Assembly: GCA_037833965.1 (NCBI GenBank)
Contig: AP031356.1
Location: 22,280,501 to 22,344,500 of the forward strand
Direction of reading: 5' to 3'
DNA length: 64,000 nucleotides
From: Marchantia polymorpha subsp. ruderalis
Lineage: Eukaryota > Streptophyta > Marchantiopsida > Marchantiales > Marchantiaceae
The notes under the pieces were generated by a model, which did not search any database, was not told where the DNA came from, and saw only the letters and a list, made by a program, of their open reading frames with translations. This document shows, one piece after another, positions 33,844 to 46,390 of the stretch. The position numbers were made by a program, and so were the translations under genes. Each line of letters begins with the position of its first letter. Position 1 is the first letter of the stretch.

Positions 33844-36678
33844 GCAGCCGGACTGGGCAGAAGCGAGATCAGTCACACAGAGGGGATTGTCGACCCAAGT
33901 GACTGCTACGAACTGCAGCTCAGTCCAGATAAAGGCTTGAAAGTGTCAAGCCAGGTACAAGGAGAAGAGTTGAACAAGGTACAGGCGTTTCTTCGCCAGT
34001 ATGAGGATGTCTTCGCATGGAAGATTGAAGACATGAAAGGTATACCTGCAAGGTATGGGGAGCACAGGATCGACTTGTTGGACGAGGCAGTTCCGGTCCG
34101 CCAACGCCAATACAGGCTCAACCCAAAATATTCATTATTGGTGAAGGACGAAATCGATAAGTACCTGAGCGCAGGAATCATCTACCCGGTACTCAGTAGC
34201 GAGTGGGTGTCGCCTATTGTAATCGTGCCCAAGAAACTGACGGGTAAGATCCGGGTGTGCCAGGACTTCCGAAAGCTGAACGCAGCAACGAGGAAGGACC
34301 ATCACCCTCTCCCTTTCACGGACTCTATTTTGGACCATGTCGCAGGGCATGAATGCTACAGTTTCCTAGACGGATTCTCAGGCTACAACCAGGTGTCCAT
34401 CAGGGAACAGGACAAGGACAAAACAACCTTCACGACCGACTGGGGAACCTATGCTTATCACAAGATGCCGTTCGGGCTGTGCAACGCGCCAGCGACGTTC
34501 CAGCGGATGATGACAAACATCTTCCAAGAGCACCTTAGGAAGTTCCTGGAAATTTTCATCGACGACTTTGGTGTTTTCGGTAAGAGGTCGGAGCACCTTA
34601 ACCATCTTCGGCAGACGTTTGACAGATGTCGGGAGAGCAGCTTGTCCTTGCACCCTGAGAAGTGTTTTTTCTTCATGACCAGCGGAATCCTGCTGGGGCA
34701 CAAAGTTTCGTCCGATGGCATTGCAGTGGATGTAGAGAAGGTGAAGATTATTCTCGAACTTCAGCCGCCGACGAACCTGCGTGAGTTGAGGGCCTTCCTT
34801 GGCCATGTAGGCTATTACAGAAGGTTCATAAATATGTACGCCATCTTGGCAGCCGATCTGACGAAGCTGCTTAAGAAGGAGGAACCCTATGTGTGGGGCA
34901 AGGAGCAACAGCTAGCCTTTGAAACACTCAAAGCCAAACTGACGACTGCTCCGGTTCTGAGAAGTCCGGATTGGAACAGACCTTTCCATGTCTATGTAGA
35001 CACGTCGGCATTTGCAATCGGAGTGGTTCTCAGTCAGAAGGACGACAACAAGAAAGACTACCCGATTTACTTCGCGAGCCGTCAGTTGTCAGCAGCAGAG
35101 AAGAAGTACACGACAACTGAGAGGGAGGCATTGGGAATGGTGTACTCCTGTAAGAAGTTCAGACATTATTTAATCTGCTACGAGTTCGTGTTTCATGTGG
35201 ATCATTACGCCTTACAGCACCTGGTGAAGAAGGCGGATCTGTCCGGACGAATTGCCAGGTGGGTACTACTGCTGCATGAATTCACCTACACTGTGCAGAC
35301 TAGGAAAGGCGTTCACCATGAGAACGCGGACTACCTCTCCCGACTATGGACCGAACCCATAGAAGAGGAAGTAGTGGATGATTTTCCCGACGAACAACTT
35401 TTTCAGTTGTCCGCCAGCCATGAGTCCAAGTACGCGGACTTATACAGGTTTCTGCTCACACTCCAATGTCCGGAAGGATTGGATGCGGAGCAGCGCACAG
35501 TCTTCGTTCATAAAGCGGGACCTTACCAGCTCCAACAGGGGGTCTTATTCAAGAAAATGGCAGACGAGAGGCTGTGCAGATGCTTAGAGGAGTCCGAAGT
35601 TCCGCGAGTCGTTAAAGCCATGCACACAGAAGACGCTGGTGGTCATTACGCCACCAGGAATACAATGACCAAAATTGTGAATGCAGGATACTAGTGGCCG
35701 ACGATGTTCAAAGATGTACACGACTACGTTCGCAAATGCGATAGCTGCCAGAGGACGGGAAGGCCGACTCCGACCACGAGATGGCCTCTGACACCGATCA
35801 TGCCCTTGGCACCATTTGAAAAATGGGGGATCGACTTCGTGGGACCAATAAAACCTGTCACTAAAGGCACGCGCAGGCGCTACATATTGGTAGCAACAGA
35901 CTATGCGACCAAGATGGTGGAGGCAGAGGCCACAAGGCACGACGACGCAGCCGCAGTAGCACGGTTCCTATTCGAATCAATCATCACACGCTACGGGTGC
36001 CCACTAGAAATAGTCAGTGACAGGGGAACGCACTTTCTGAATCAGGTGATAGAAAGTTTGACGCGGCACTTCCAGATTAAGCATCGGAAGACTACTCCAT
36101 ACAACCCCAAGGCGAATGGTCTGACAGAGAAGTCCAATGGATTGCTCTGTAAGATACTCCTCAAGGTGACTGTGAATCATGCTCACGACTGGGACACCAA
36201 GCTACCAGCCGCCTTATGGGCATACAGAACGGCAGAAAAAGTCACCACCAGGCAAACACCTTACTTTCTGGTTTATGGGCAGCATCCGATCTTACCCATC
36301 GAATTCGAGATACCCACCAAGAGGACCTTAGATCAGAGAAGGCTGGATGCGGAAGAAAGTCAGGCATATCGACTGCAAGAAGTAATGGCACTGGAGGAAA
36401 GACGTCAAGAGGCCGAAGATCAAACAAAGCAACTACAACTCAGGCGGAAGGAGAAGTACGATCGAAGACTCAAACCAGTACTACTTGAGAAGGGCGACTT
36501 GGCTCTGCTCTACGATAGCAGACATGCTAGATTTCCAAGCAAGCTACACTTGAGATGGATGGGACCTTACAAGGTGATCAAAGTTTTCCCCAATGGCTCA
36601 ATCCAACTCGCAGATATGACAGGAGAATGGCTAGGCACCCGCGTGAACGGGTGGCGTCCGAAGAAATACCACGTGTAA
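33838..36678 (+). CDS. pol: Pol frame: reverse transcriptase, RNase H, integrase (one internal stop)
   Basis: It is in the same frame as gag-pro. RT motifs include LNPKYS, QDFRKLN, SFLDGFSGYNQV, PFGLCNAPATFQRMM and FIDDF (catalytic DD at polyprotein codons 1178-1179). RNase H has HVYVDTSAFAIGVVL (D1324) and REALGMVYSCKKFRHYL. The integrase has an HHCC finger (HTEDAGGHYAT ... CDSCQ) and the catalytic triad D1602 (WGIDFVGP), D1664 (SDRGTHF) and E1700 (NGLTEKSNG), the last two 35 residues apart. TAG at 35692-35694 falls in the usual GYWWPT motif, most simply TGG to TAG. It ends without a chromodomain after a GPYKVIKVFPNGS motif. This copy is probably inactive. Confidence 0.92.
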
Positions 36679-36702
36679 ATGTTCGCGTGGGCGCTCACAA
36701 TT

Positions 36703-36713
36703 GAGGAGGGGGG
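36703..36713 (+). other. Polypurine tract
   Basis: GAGGAGGGGGG is followed by CA and then the 3' LTR start at 36716. It primes plus-strand DNA synthesis. Confidence 0.85.
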
Positions 36714-38530
36714 CATGTGGTAACACACTTTTTGTTTTTTTTGCAGAATTTAAACAATTTTAGAAAACTAGTACCGAAGCAGTGGTTGTAGTTAGAAAAG
36801 GGTACGTTAAATAGAGTGGATTGATGAGATCGTCACGAGGTCACGAAGAATCGCGTAGTCGGATGTACCAACGCCAATGTCTTCGGCGCCTTCGGCAAAA
36901 GCTCCTTTTCTGAGGTGTCTCTACTCACGCGCTTCCAGCGTATAAGGAAGCTACGCTTCCGGCGCAGACACCTCAGGAGGAGGTTTTGCTAACGACGTCA
37001 GAAGAACGGCCCGGACCACTGAAGGCTTCCGACCATGAGTGCGCCTTCGGCGATGCGCCGCTAGCGCGGAAAGGGAAAACCTTCATAACGATCGGAATAC
37101 ACGGTAGATCCAGTTGGTTGAAGTCGCATTAGAAAGAGCTCGGGACGCTCGTTCTAACCAGCCCAAGAGTGTCGGAGATGGATCAGGGACGGAGAAGTTA
37201 TGAGCGTCGGAAAACTCGTAGCCGGACATGCGCCGTTCGCGCTAGGGTTCACAGCCGGAAAGGACTCCCGTACGCCCTCGGCGATGCGCCTTCGGCGGAA
37301 TCGCGCGCTCATGGGAGGAAACCAACTCAGAGTCGGAAGAGCCTTTGGCGGCTGCTCATGGAAGGAAAGCGCCGGTCGGATGTACGCCTCCGACGTGGCG
37401 CTGATGGCCGGATGCGCTGGCATGATTTGCGCTGGCGGATATGCGCCGTCAGCAATGGACGAGGCATAAAGGACAAAATAAGCGGTACGAATACGCGTCG
37501 GCGTAATGCGCACCGACTGGATGTGCGCCTCCAGCAAGGCGCCGATGGATAAGGAACACGCCAGCGGCGACACGCATCCGGTGATGGACGGGTTAGGGAA
37601 AGACAACATAGCTGTAATAACCCACCAAAGGCTAAAACTGCAGTATGGTGGTAAAAAGATCGAACCCACAGGGACAGAGGCAACACACAGAGTAAAAGTG
37701 TCACGTTTAACAGACTTTTGTAGAGTTTGAATTCTAGGCGACTGTCACTCCCAGAAATACTGCAGTGCTCGACTTGGAGGCTCGACTCGGAGGAGGATCT
37801 CAACTCGGAGGATGCTCGGAGGATGCACGGTACAGCGTGGTCACTCAACACACACACACACACACCTGAAACTAGCAAAAAAGCACAACTCGGAGGTCGG
37901 TCAGGACCTCCGCTTCGGATTTCAGGAGGAAAGTGTCTCACAAGTTCACTAAGAGGTTCTGCAGGTAGTGCCTCCCACTCCGGCTTTTACTGCCCTTCCG
38001 CCAGGAACTAGCGGGGGTACCCGGACTGGACTTCCCACTTCGGAACGAAGCCTCTACATACGCCGTGGACGTCACCCTCGACTATCACACCAAACGCAGG
38101 GAGTGCAGACCCGGCTGAGAACTTACTGAAAACACGATCCAGTAACACACACACAACCTGAATTACAAACCAAGGTTTACACGAAGTAATGAAACTTCAC
38201 ATTGGCATTCAGGGGAAACTTCCCGTAGGAGTACAATCAGGATATGTCACTCGAAGGAGTAAGGGGGAACTGTTCAAGTATCTAACTCGCAGCCGGCTCT
38301 GAGCATCAGAAATCACCCGCAGGTGCAGATCCGCACTACTCAAGTCTCTAACCGGGTGCTAGCTCTGAACATTCAGCCGAAGGCCTTCAACTACAACATA
38401 CGGTAACTTCGCTATGCTGCAGCTTCTCTACGTAGTGCCAGGACCAAAATGCACAAACACGCCAAGAAAGTGAGTTCCTGATCTGCACTTCCGAAACTGG
38501 AAGAGTCCCAAGGCAAAACGCCTTGATCTA

Positions 38531-38537
38531 CTTTATA
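38531..38537 (-). promoter_or_regulatory. TATA box of the nested LTR
   Basis: CTTTATA on the plus strand reads TATAAAG on the minus strand, in the same position relative to the accessory frame as in the other LTRs. Confidence 0.55.
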
Positions 38538-38570
38538 CTCTCAAAAGATCCTAACTAGCACTACGCTATC

Positions 38571-41126
38571 CTATCTACCACTCGCAGTATCTGCGCGAAA
38601 CCAAACTACTCTACTGCACTCAGCAGATCCGGTGCTGCGCCTCCTGCGCGCCGGACTGCTCCGCTTACTATCTCTACCTTGCCAGTCTTCCGACCGGCTG
38701 CGTAACCCCAGGCGTCGGAGCGCTGTGGTGACTTCCGACTGCAAGTGCGCCATAGTGTCGCGCGCACCCGACAAGAAGGTTTCTAATTTTCTCGCCACTC
38801 GCCGCCGACTCCGACTGTCACCTTCCGTCAATGCCGCCGCCCGAAGCTCGAACTCCCTGAGTGTGATCCTCTCTTGAGCTGCCACCTCCCAATGGGTGTA
38901 TCCTTTTAGACAACGAGTCACCTGTGCCGCCAACTCTCCTCGCGCCCTGCAGCTGCTCTCCACCTCGGCCAGCTGCATTTCTAATCCCGCACGTTGTGCC
39001 CTCAAATCCGAACACTCGGATTGCAAGTTGCACAGCAACTCCTCATCCTCCTTGCGGGCTCTTTGACTTTCTTCTAAGGCGCGCGTCTGGCGCGCAAGCT
39101 CGGCTGCTAGGACTTTGTTCTGTCTCCGCTCCTCCTGCAATTCCGACTCGATCTTTGCCCGTATTAGCTCGGCATCCGCCTGATTTTTCGTCGCCGCCTC
39201 CTCCCTCTGCTGCTGCAAGGCTTGTTATAGCTTCTGTGTGACCGCCAGGTGTTGTCGGAGGGCGGTGTTCCTATCCACATATACTCCGCACCTAGAGGCC
39301 CACTTTGCCACCTTGCTCCTCGTCCTTCTCCTGATAGTCTCCACATAAGACTGCGGTTTTAAAGCACTTGCGTATTTGGATGTCTTGCGATCCAGATATC
39401 GCAGGAGTGGAACTATCTGTTCGCACAGCACCCCTGTTGGCGTTTTCTGCACCGAATCCGCTTCTTGCTCTTCCGAGCTCGTCTCATCCTCAGTCTCGAG
39501 GATTTCAGTCGCCACCGAATCCCTTGGCGACTCCCTGGAACTGTGGCGCGCAGCAGCTTCCGCTGCGACTGCTGCTCCACTGCCTGCTAAAATATCCAGG
39601 GCAGTGGGAGATCCCACTGCTTGAGCCCCTGTTCCGGCTTGATCTTCGGTTTGTGAAGGGGTCGACGCCGCAGTGACTTTTGTCACTCTTGCACCGCCCG
39701 CTTCTGCTGCCTGTCCTTCCGGCGCAATCTGCGCGGAAGGTGTCCTTGCTGAAGGTGCGTCCGCCGAAGGCGTCCGCACACTGGTCGTTGGCCCCATCCG
39801 TCTCGCAGTCGGCGAATCCGGCTGACTCTCTGTTGTCCGACTCGCAGTCGGCCGACCAGCAGTTGTCCGACTGGGAGTCGGATACACCCTGCGCGTCTTG
39901 ACTCCACTTGGCCTGCTTGTTGGTGGCGTTCTTCCAGAAGTGCCTTCCGCCGAAGACGACCCTCTGAGGATTGTTGGCTCGTCAGCCAAACTCTCTTCTG
40001 CTTCCGGCCTGCTATCCGGTTCAACGCGCCGTTCAGTTGGCCTTCCTTCCGCTTGTCGACCTTCAGTCATCCGACTCGCAGTCGGCCGGCTGTCAGTCCG
40101 TCCATCTCCTCCCGAAGGCCGTGGTGCCTTCTGTGCAGAGGTATCTGCCGTCTTCCCTAGAATCTGAGCGATTATCTCTTCCTGTGTGAGATTCCGCCGG
40201 GTCGGAGTTCGCCTGGTCTCCTCAGTAACAGTTGGCATTTTGCGTGCCCTCTGTTTTGGTCGACTGTGAGGCTCGGGGGTGGGCCGACCACGAGTCGGCG
40301 CAGCTGGCACTTCCGGCTGCCTGTCCTCAGGTCTCTCATCCCACTTCCGCTTTCGCGGAATGCGCTCACTTCGACGTTCTTCTGCTGCTCTTGCTGGAGC
40401 CGGAGCCGGAGGCGTACTGGCAGGTTCCTCGTCCGGATCTGTGTCTACTTCGGCCTCCCTCGAATATCTTCCTGGATAAGTCCGGGTCAGCTGCGGAAAT
40501 CGAGTTTTCTCAGCATTCGTCAAACATCCCATCGCCCGGTAAAACACGATTAAGTAAGGCGATAGATGATTGAGGGTTCCTCCCCTCTCTTCACGCGCAT
40601 GTTGGCGCGTCACCTTCCACAGGAGCCGTGCCCAATGCACCGGAGCTCCTGACAGCACTAACTCCACGAACTCTACCTGCCAACCATGCATGTAAGCGGT
40701 CTTGGTCGGCTGCAATATCTGCAGCAATGCCGTCGCGACATTTCTCCGCAATCGATCCTTGTAATCCCGTGTCCGGAAACCGTTCTTGGGATGTCTGGCC
40801 ACTTTGAAGAGCTCATTGTAAGAGACTTCTTCCTCCTGGGACACCTTCACGCTATCGGCCTCGAAGAGGAGATCCCCTTCCTCGCCGGCACACCTGCCCA
40901 ACACCTGCGCCCAATTGCAAATGTCCCATCTCTCTGGGTGTGGGCGAAATCCGCGAGAAGGCTTGTGTCTCTCCTGCAGATACTCGCGCACCATCTCCGG
41001 ACATGTCCAATTCCACCCCCATAGGAGAAAATCGAGCTTCAGCCTCAACAGCACATCTTGAAATGCGCGTAGACCGATCTGCGGCACCCTAAGTGGAGAC
41101 ACTCGCAGCTGGGGAACCTTCGACAT
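38571..41126 (-). pseudogene. LTR-encoded 852-codon accessory frame, copy 2 (one nonsense codon)
   Basis: It starts at the ATG of MSKVPQLRVSPLRVPQ (41126, complement) and runs 2556 bp to 38571, the same length as copy 1. One stop lies at about 39219-39224 within QKL-QALQQQ, where the other copies have Tyr (TAC to TAA). The N-terminal globular part, R/S/T-rich linker, acidic patch, VLCEQIVPLLRYLDR segment and coiled coil are all retained. Upstream of the ATG the frame is not conserved with copy 1, supporting this start. Confidence 0.75.
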
Positions 41127-42953
41127 TGCGTTGCCTGCACACACACAAACGTTCTCCCTTTCGCTCGCTCTCTCACAATCGCCACTGCGCGTCGGCCACT
41201 CAAGCACTGACTGCTCACTCTCTCTGCGCTCGTTCAAGATCGCTACTCACAATTCGTTCAAGGTCCGCCAAGATCCTTGCGCAACTCGTCTCCGCACTCT
41301 CTACTCTCACTGCAGGTCGCTCCGCCCTTGCGCGTAATCTTGGAACTGGAAATCGCAAAGTCAAGAATGAGAGAATGAGACTGGAGCGCAGTCTTTTCTT
41401 CTCCGATTTCAAGAACGTCCAACGTTCTTACTGGTTGCAACGTACGCAGCCGGCTATACGGCTTAACGGTTCGCCCTTTGCATGCGCGAATTCACGTCTC
41501 CGCATTGCGCGCATTCGCATGCTTAAACGTTGAATTCTCCCGCCGCCGCCACCTTCCGGACTCGAGTCCGCTGCAGGGTATACGTCGGCCCTGTTGTCTT
41601 TTCCTAACCCGTCCTTCACCGGAGGCGTGTCGCCGCTGGTGCGTTCATTATCCGTCGGCGCCTTGCTGGAGGCGCACATCCAGCCGGAGCGAATTACGCC
41701 GGCGCGCAGTCGTACCGCCTATTTTGTCCTTTATGCCTCGTCCGTTGCTGCCGGTGCATATCCGTCAGCGCAACTCATGCCAGCGCATCCGGCCGTCAGC
41801 GCCACGTCGGAGGCGTACATCCGACCGGCGCTTTCCTTCCATGAACAGCCGCCAAGGGCGCTTCCGACTCTAAGTTGGTTTCCTCCTGTGAGCGCGTGAT
41901 TCCGCCGAAGGCGCATCGCCGAGGGCGTACGGGAATCCTTTCCGGCTGTGAACCCTAGCGCGAACGGCGCATGTCCGGCTACGAGTTTTCCGACGCTCAT
42001 AACTTCTCCATTCCTGATCCATCTCCGACGCTCTTGGACTCGTTAGAACGAGCGTCCCGAGCTCTTTCTAATGCAACTTCAACCAACTGGATCTACCGTG
42101 TATCCCGATTGTTATGAAGGTTTTCCCTTTCCGCGCTAGCGGCGCTTCGCCGAAGGCGCACTCATGGTCGGATGCCTTTAGAGGTCCGGGCCCTTCTCCT
42201 GACGTCTTTAGCAAAACCTCCTCCTGAGGTGTCTGCGCCGGAAGCGTAGCTTCCTTATACGCTAGAGGCGCGTGAGTAGAGACACCTCAAAAAGGAGCTT
42301 TTGCCGAAGGCGCCGAAGACGTTGGCGTTGGTACATCCGACTACGTGATTCTTTGTGCCCTCGTGACGATCTCATCAATCCACTCTATTTAGCGTACCCT
42401 TCTCTAGCTACAAACACTGCTTTGGTACTAGTTTTCTAAAATTGTTTAAATTTTGCAAAAAAACAAAAAGTGTGTTACCACAATAGCCGACGTATATCCT
42501 GCGGCGGACTCGAGTCCGGAAGAAGGCGGCGGCGGCGGGAGAATTCAACATTCACGCATGCGAATGCGCGCAGTGCGGAGACGTGAGTTCGCGCATGCAA
42601 AGGGTGAACCGTTAGGCCGTATAGCTGGCTGCGTACGCTGTAACCAGTAAGAACGTTGGACGTTCTTGAATTCGGAGAAGAAAAGACTGCGCTCCAGTCT
42701 CATTCTCTCATTCTTGATTTTGCGATTTCCAGCTTCCAAGATTACGCGCAAGGGCGGAGAGACCTGCAGTGAGAGGAGAGAGTGCGGAGACGAGTTGCGC
42801 AAGGATCTTGACAGACCTTGGAGAGAATTGCGAGTAGCGAACTTGAGCGTGAGCGAAGAGAGAGTGAGCAGTCAGTGCTTGAGCGGCCGACGCGCAGGGG
42901 CGATTGTGAGAGAGCGAGCGAAAGGGAGAACGTTTGTGTGTGCAGGAAACGCA

Positions 42954-45509
42954 ATGTCGAAGGTTCCCCAGCTGCGAGTGTCTCCCCTCAGGGTGCCGTA
43001 GATCGGTCTACGCGCATTTCAAGATGTGCTGCTGGGGCTGAAGCTCGATTTCCTCCTATGGGGGTGGAACTGGACATGTCCGGAGATGGTGCGCGAGTAT
43101 CTGCAGGAGAGACACAAGCCCTCACGCGGATTCCGTCCACATCCAGAAAGATGGGACATTTGTAACTGGGCGCAGGTGTTGGGCAGGTGTGCCGGCGAGG
43201 AAGGCGATCTCCTCTTCAAGGCCGATAGCGTGAAGGTGTCCCAGGAGGAAGAAATCTCCTACAATGAGCTCTTCAAAGTTGCCAGGCATCCCAAGAACGG
43301 TTTCCGGACACGGGATTACAAAGATCGATTGCGGAGAAATGTCGCGACTGCATTGCTGCAGATATTGTAGCCGACCAAGACCGCTTACATGCATGGTTGG
43401 CAGGTAGAATTTGTGGAGCTAGTGTTGTCAGGAGCTCCAGTGCATTGGGCACGGCTCCTATGGAAGGTGACGCGCCAACATGCGCAAGAAGAGAGAGGGG
43501 GAACCCTCAATCATCTTTCGCCTTACCTGATTGTGTTTTATCGGGCGATGGGATGTTTGACAAATTCAGAGCGGACACGGTTTCCGCTGCTGACACAGAG
43601 CTATCCAGGTAGAAACTCACGGGAGGCCGAAGTGGACACGGATCCGGACGAGGAACCTGCCAGTCCGCCTCCGGCTCCGGCCCCAGCAAGAGCAGCAGAA
43701 GAACGTCGAAGTGAGCGCATTCCGCAAAAGCGGAAGTGGGATGAGAGACCTGAGGACAGGCAGCTAGAAGTGCCAGCTGCGCCGACTCGTGGTCGGCCCA
43801 CCCACGAGCCTCACAGTCGACCAAAACAGAGGGCACGCAAAATGCCAACTAATACTTAGGAGACCGGGCATACTCCGCTCCGGCGGAATCCCACGCAGGA
43901 GGAGATAATCGCGCAGATTCTAGGGAAGTCGACAAATACCTCTGCGCAGAAGGCACCAATGCCTTCGGAAGGAGATGGACGGACTGACAGTCGGCCGACT
44001 ACGAGTCGGGCGACTGACGGTCGACAAGCGGAAGGAAGGCCAACTGAACGGCGCGTTGAACCGGACAGCAGGCCGGAAGCAGAAGAGAGTTTGGCTGACG
44101 AGCCAACAACCCTCAGAAGGTCATCTTCGGCGGAAGGCACTTCTGGGAAAACGCCACCAGCAAGCAGGCCAAGTGGAGTGAAAACACGCAGGGTGTATCC
44201 GACTCCCAGTCGGACAACTGCTAGTCGGCCGACTGCGAGTCGGTCAACAGAGAGTCGGCCGGATTCGCCGACTGCGAGACGGACAGGGCCGGCGACCAGT
44301 GTGCGGACGCCTTCGGCGGACGCACCTTCAACGAAGACACCTTCCGCGCAGATTGCGCCGGAAGGGCAGGCAGCAGAAGCGGGCGGTGCAAAGGTGACAA
44401 GAGTCACTACGGCGTCGACCCCTTCAGAGACCGAAGATCGAGCCGGAACAAGGGCTCAAGCAGTGGGATCCCCCACTGCCCTGGATATTTTAGCAGGCAG
44501 TGGTGTGGCAGTCGCAGCGGAAGCTGCTGCGCGCCACAGTTCCAGGGAGTCGCCAAGGGATTCGGTGGCGACTGAAATCCTCGAGACTTAGGATGAGACG
44601 AGCTCGGAAGAGCAGGAAGCGGACTCTGTGCAGAAAACGCCAACAGGGGTGTTGTGCGAGCAGATAGTCCCACTCCTGCGATATCTGGATCGCAAGACAT
44701 CCAAGTACTCGGGTACTGGAAAACCGCAGTCTTATGTGGAGACTGTCAAGCGCAGGACGAGGAGCAAGGTGGCCACTTGGGCCTCTAGGTGCCACGTATA
44801 TCAGGAGAGGAATACCGCCCTCCGACAACACCTGGCGGTCACACAGAAGCTATACCAAGCCTTGCAGCAGCAGAGGGAGGATGCGGCGACGAAAAGCCAG
44901 GCGGATGCCGAGCTAATGCGGGCAAAGATCGAGTCGGAATTGCAGGAAGAGCGGAGACAAAACCGCATCCTAGCAGCCGAGCTTGCGCGCCAGACGCGCG
45001 CCTTAGAAGAAAGTCAAAGAATACGCAAGGAGGATGAGGAGTTGTTGCGCAACTTGCAATCCGAGTGCTCGGATTTGAGGGCGCAGCGTGCGGAAGCGGA
45101 AATGCAGCTAGCAGATGTGGAAGGCAGCTGCCGGGCGCGAGAAGAGTTGGCGACGCGGGTTACTCACTGTTTAAAAGGATACGCCCATTGGGAGGTGGCA
45201 GCTCAAGAGAGGATCACACTCAGGGAGTTCGAGCTTCGGGCGGCGGCTTTGACGGAGGGTGACAGTCGGAGTCGGCGGCGAGTAGCGAGGAAATTAGAAA
45301 CCTTCTTGTCGGGTGCGCTCGACACTATGGCGCACTTAGAGTCGGAAGTCACTGCAGCCCTCCGATGCCTGGGGTTGCGCAGCCGGTCGGAAGACTGGCA
45401 AGGTAGAGACAGCGAGCGGAGCAGTCCGGCGCGCAGGAGGCGCAGCACCGGATCCGCCGAGTGCAGTAGTATAGTTTGGTTTCGCGTAGATGTTGCGAGT
45501 AGTAGATAG
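42954..45509 (+). pseudogene. LTR-encoded 852-codon accessory frame, copy 3 (four nonsense codons)
   Basis: Again 2556 bp from the same ATG context. Stops are at about 42999 (CAG to TAG in VPQIGL), 43368 (CAG to TAG in LQPTK), 43857 (GAG to TAG) and 44589 (GAG to TAG in LETEDE). There is no net length change against the other two copies. The coiled-coil and basic tail portion (44628-45509) is uninterrupted. Confidence 0.75.
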
Positions 45510-45541
45510 GATAGCGTAGTGCTAGTTAGGACCTTTGAGGG

Positions 45542-45547
45542 TATAAA
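45542..45547 (+). promoter_or_regulatory. TATA box of the 3' LTR
   Basis: TATAAA in the same context as the 5' LTR, 33 bp after the accessory frame. Transcription from it would read into 45827-48248 and flanking DNA. Confidence 0.55.
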
Positions 45548-46109
45548 GTAGATCAAGGCGTTTTGCCTTGGGACTCTTCTAGTTTCGGAAGTGCAGATCA
45601 GGAACTCACTTTCTTGACGTGTTTGTGCATTTTTGGTCTTGGCACCACGTAGAGAAGTTGCAGCATAGCGAAGTTACCGTATGTTGTAGTTGAAGGCCTT
45701 CGGCTGAATGTTCAGAGCTAGTACCCGGTTAGAGACTTGAGTAGTGCGGATCTGCACCTGCGGGTGATTTCTGATGCTCAGAGCCGGCTGCGAGTTAGAT
45801 ACTTGAACAGTTCCCCCTTACTCCTTGTGAGCCTAAACTCCCCACCCTTCAGCGTTTGTAGTCCAGGTGGGGGTTCGAGCTCCCATAATCTAACTTCTCT
45901 GATCTCAACCATGTGGTCAAAGTGTATTCAAGACAATGAGATCATAACACTTGCTCTTTCACAGACAAATTATCCAGAACTGAAAATAATAACTTGCTGT
46001 CTGCTATCTCCACAAGAGCAGCAGACAAGCTCTTTGTTACATAAAGATCTAACCCAACTCTGGGTAACTTTCTCAATACCACAGCCGTTGTGGTCTATCC
46101 TAGCTTTGA

Positions 46110-46390
46110 GTTCCACTCCCAATTCCTACTCAGATTCCACTCTCCCTTTTCAGTTTCAAATTCAGATCCCGACTGTCAGATTTCACTCTCAGATTTCACT
46201 TCACTCTCAGCTCCTACTCACAGATCTTCCACTCGGATTTCAGCTCCCACTCACAGATTTTCGCACCTCAATCTCAGATACCACTCACAGATCTTCCACT
46301 CGGATTTCAGCTCCCACTCACAGATTACACTTCAATCTCGGATCCCACTCACAGATTACACTTCAATCTCGGATCCCACTCTAATTTCAC
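46110..46390 (+). repeat. Imperfect minisatellite (CACTCACAGATT-rich)
   Basis: Repeated blocks such as GGATTTCAGCTCCCACTCAC (46236 and 46302, 66 bases apart) and CACTTCAATCTCGGATCCCA occur. Open frames across it are repeat-driven. Confidence 0.7.

Larger units (their letters stand above)
37613..42482 (-). mobile_element. Nested solo LTR of the same family, reversed
   Basis: It is bounded by atagc at 37608-37612 and 42483-42487, an exact 5-bp target duplication. On the plus strand it starts TGTAATAACC and ends GTTACCACA, the exact inverse of the LTR ends. The length is 4870 bp, full LTR size, with no internal region, so it arose by LTR-LTR recombination after insertion. It is visibly more diverged from the host LTR than the two host LTRs are from each other, so it is from another subfamily or source copy. 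Confidence 0.93.

Noticed and set aside
36679-36715. Envelope-like gene after integrase
   Set aside because: Only 37 bases separate the integrase stop from the 3' LTR, so there is no room.
45870-45890. tRNA gene suggested by GGTTCGAGCTCC
   Set aside because: It has a B-box-like motif only; no cloverleaf, A box or acceptor stem pairs around it.
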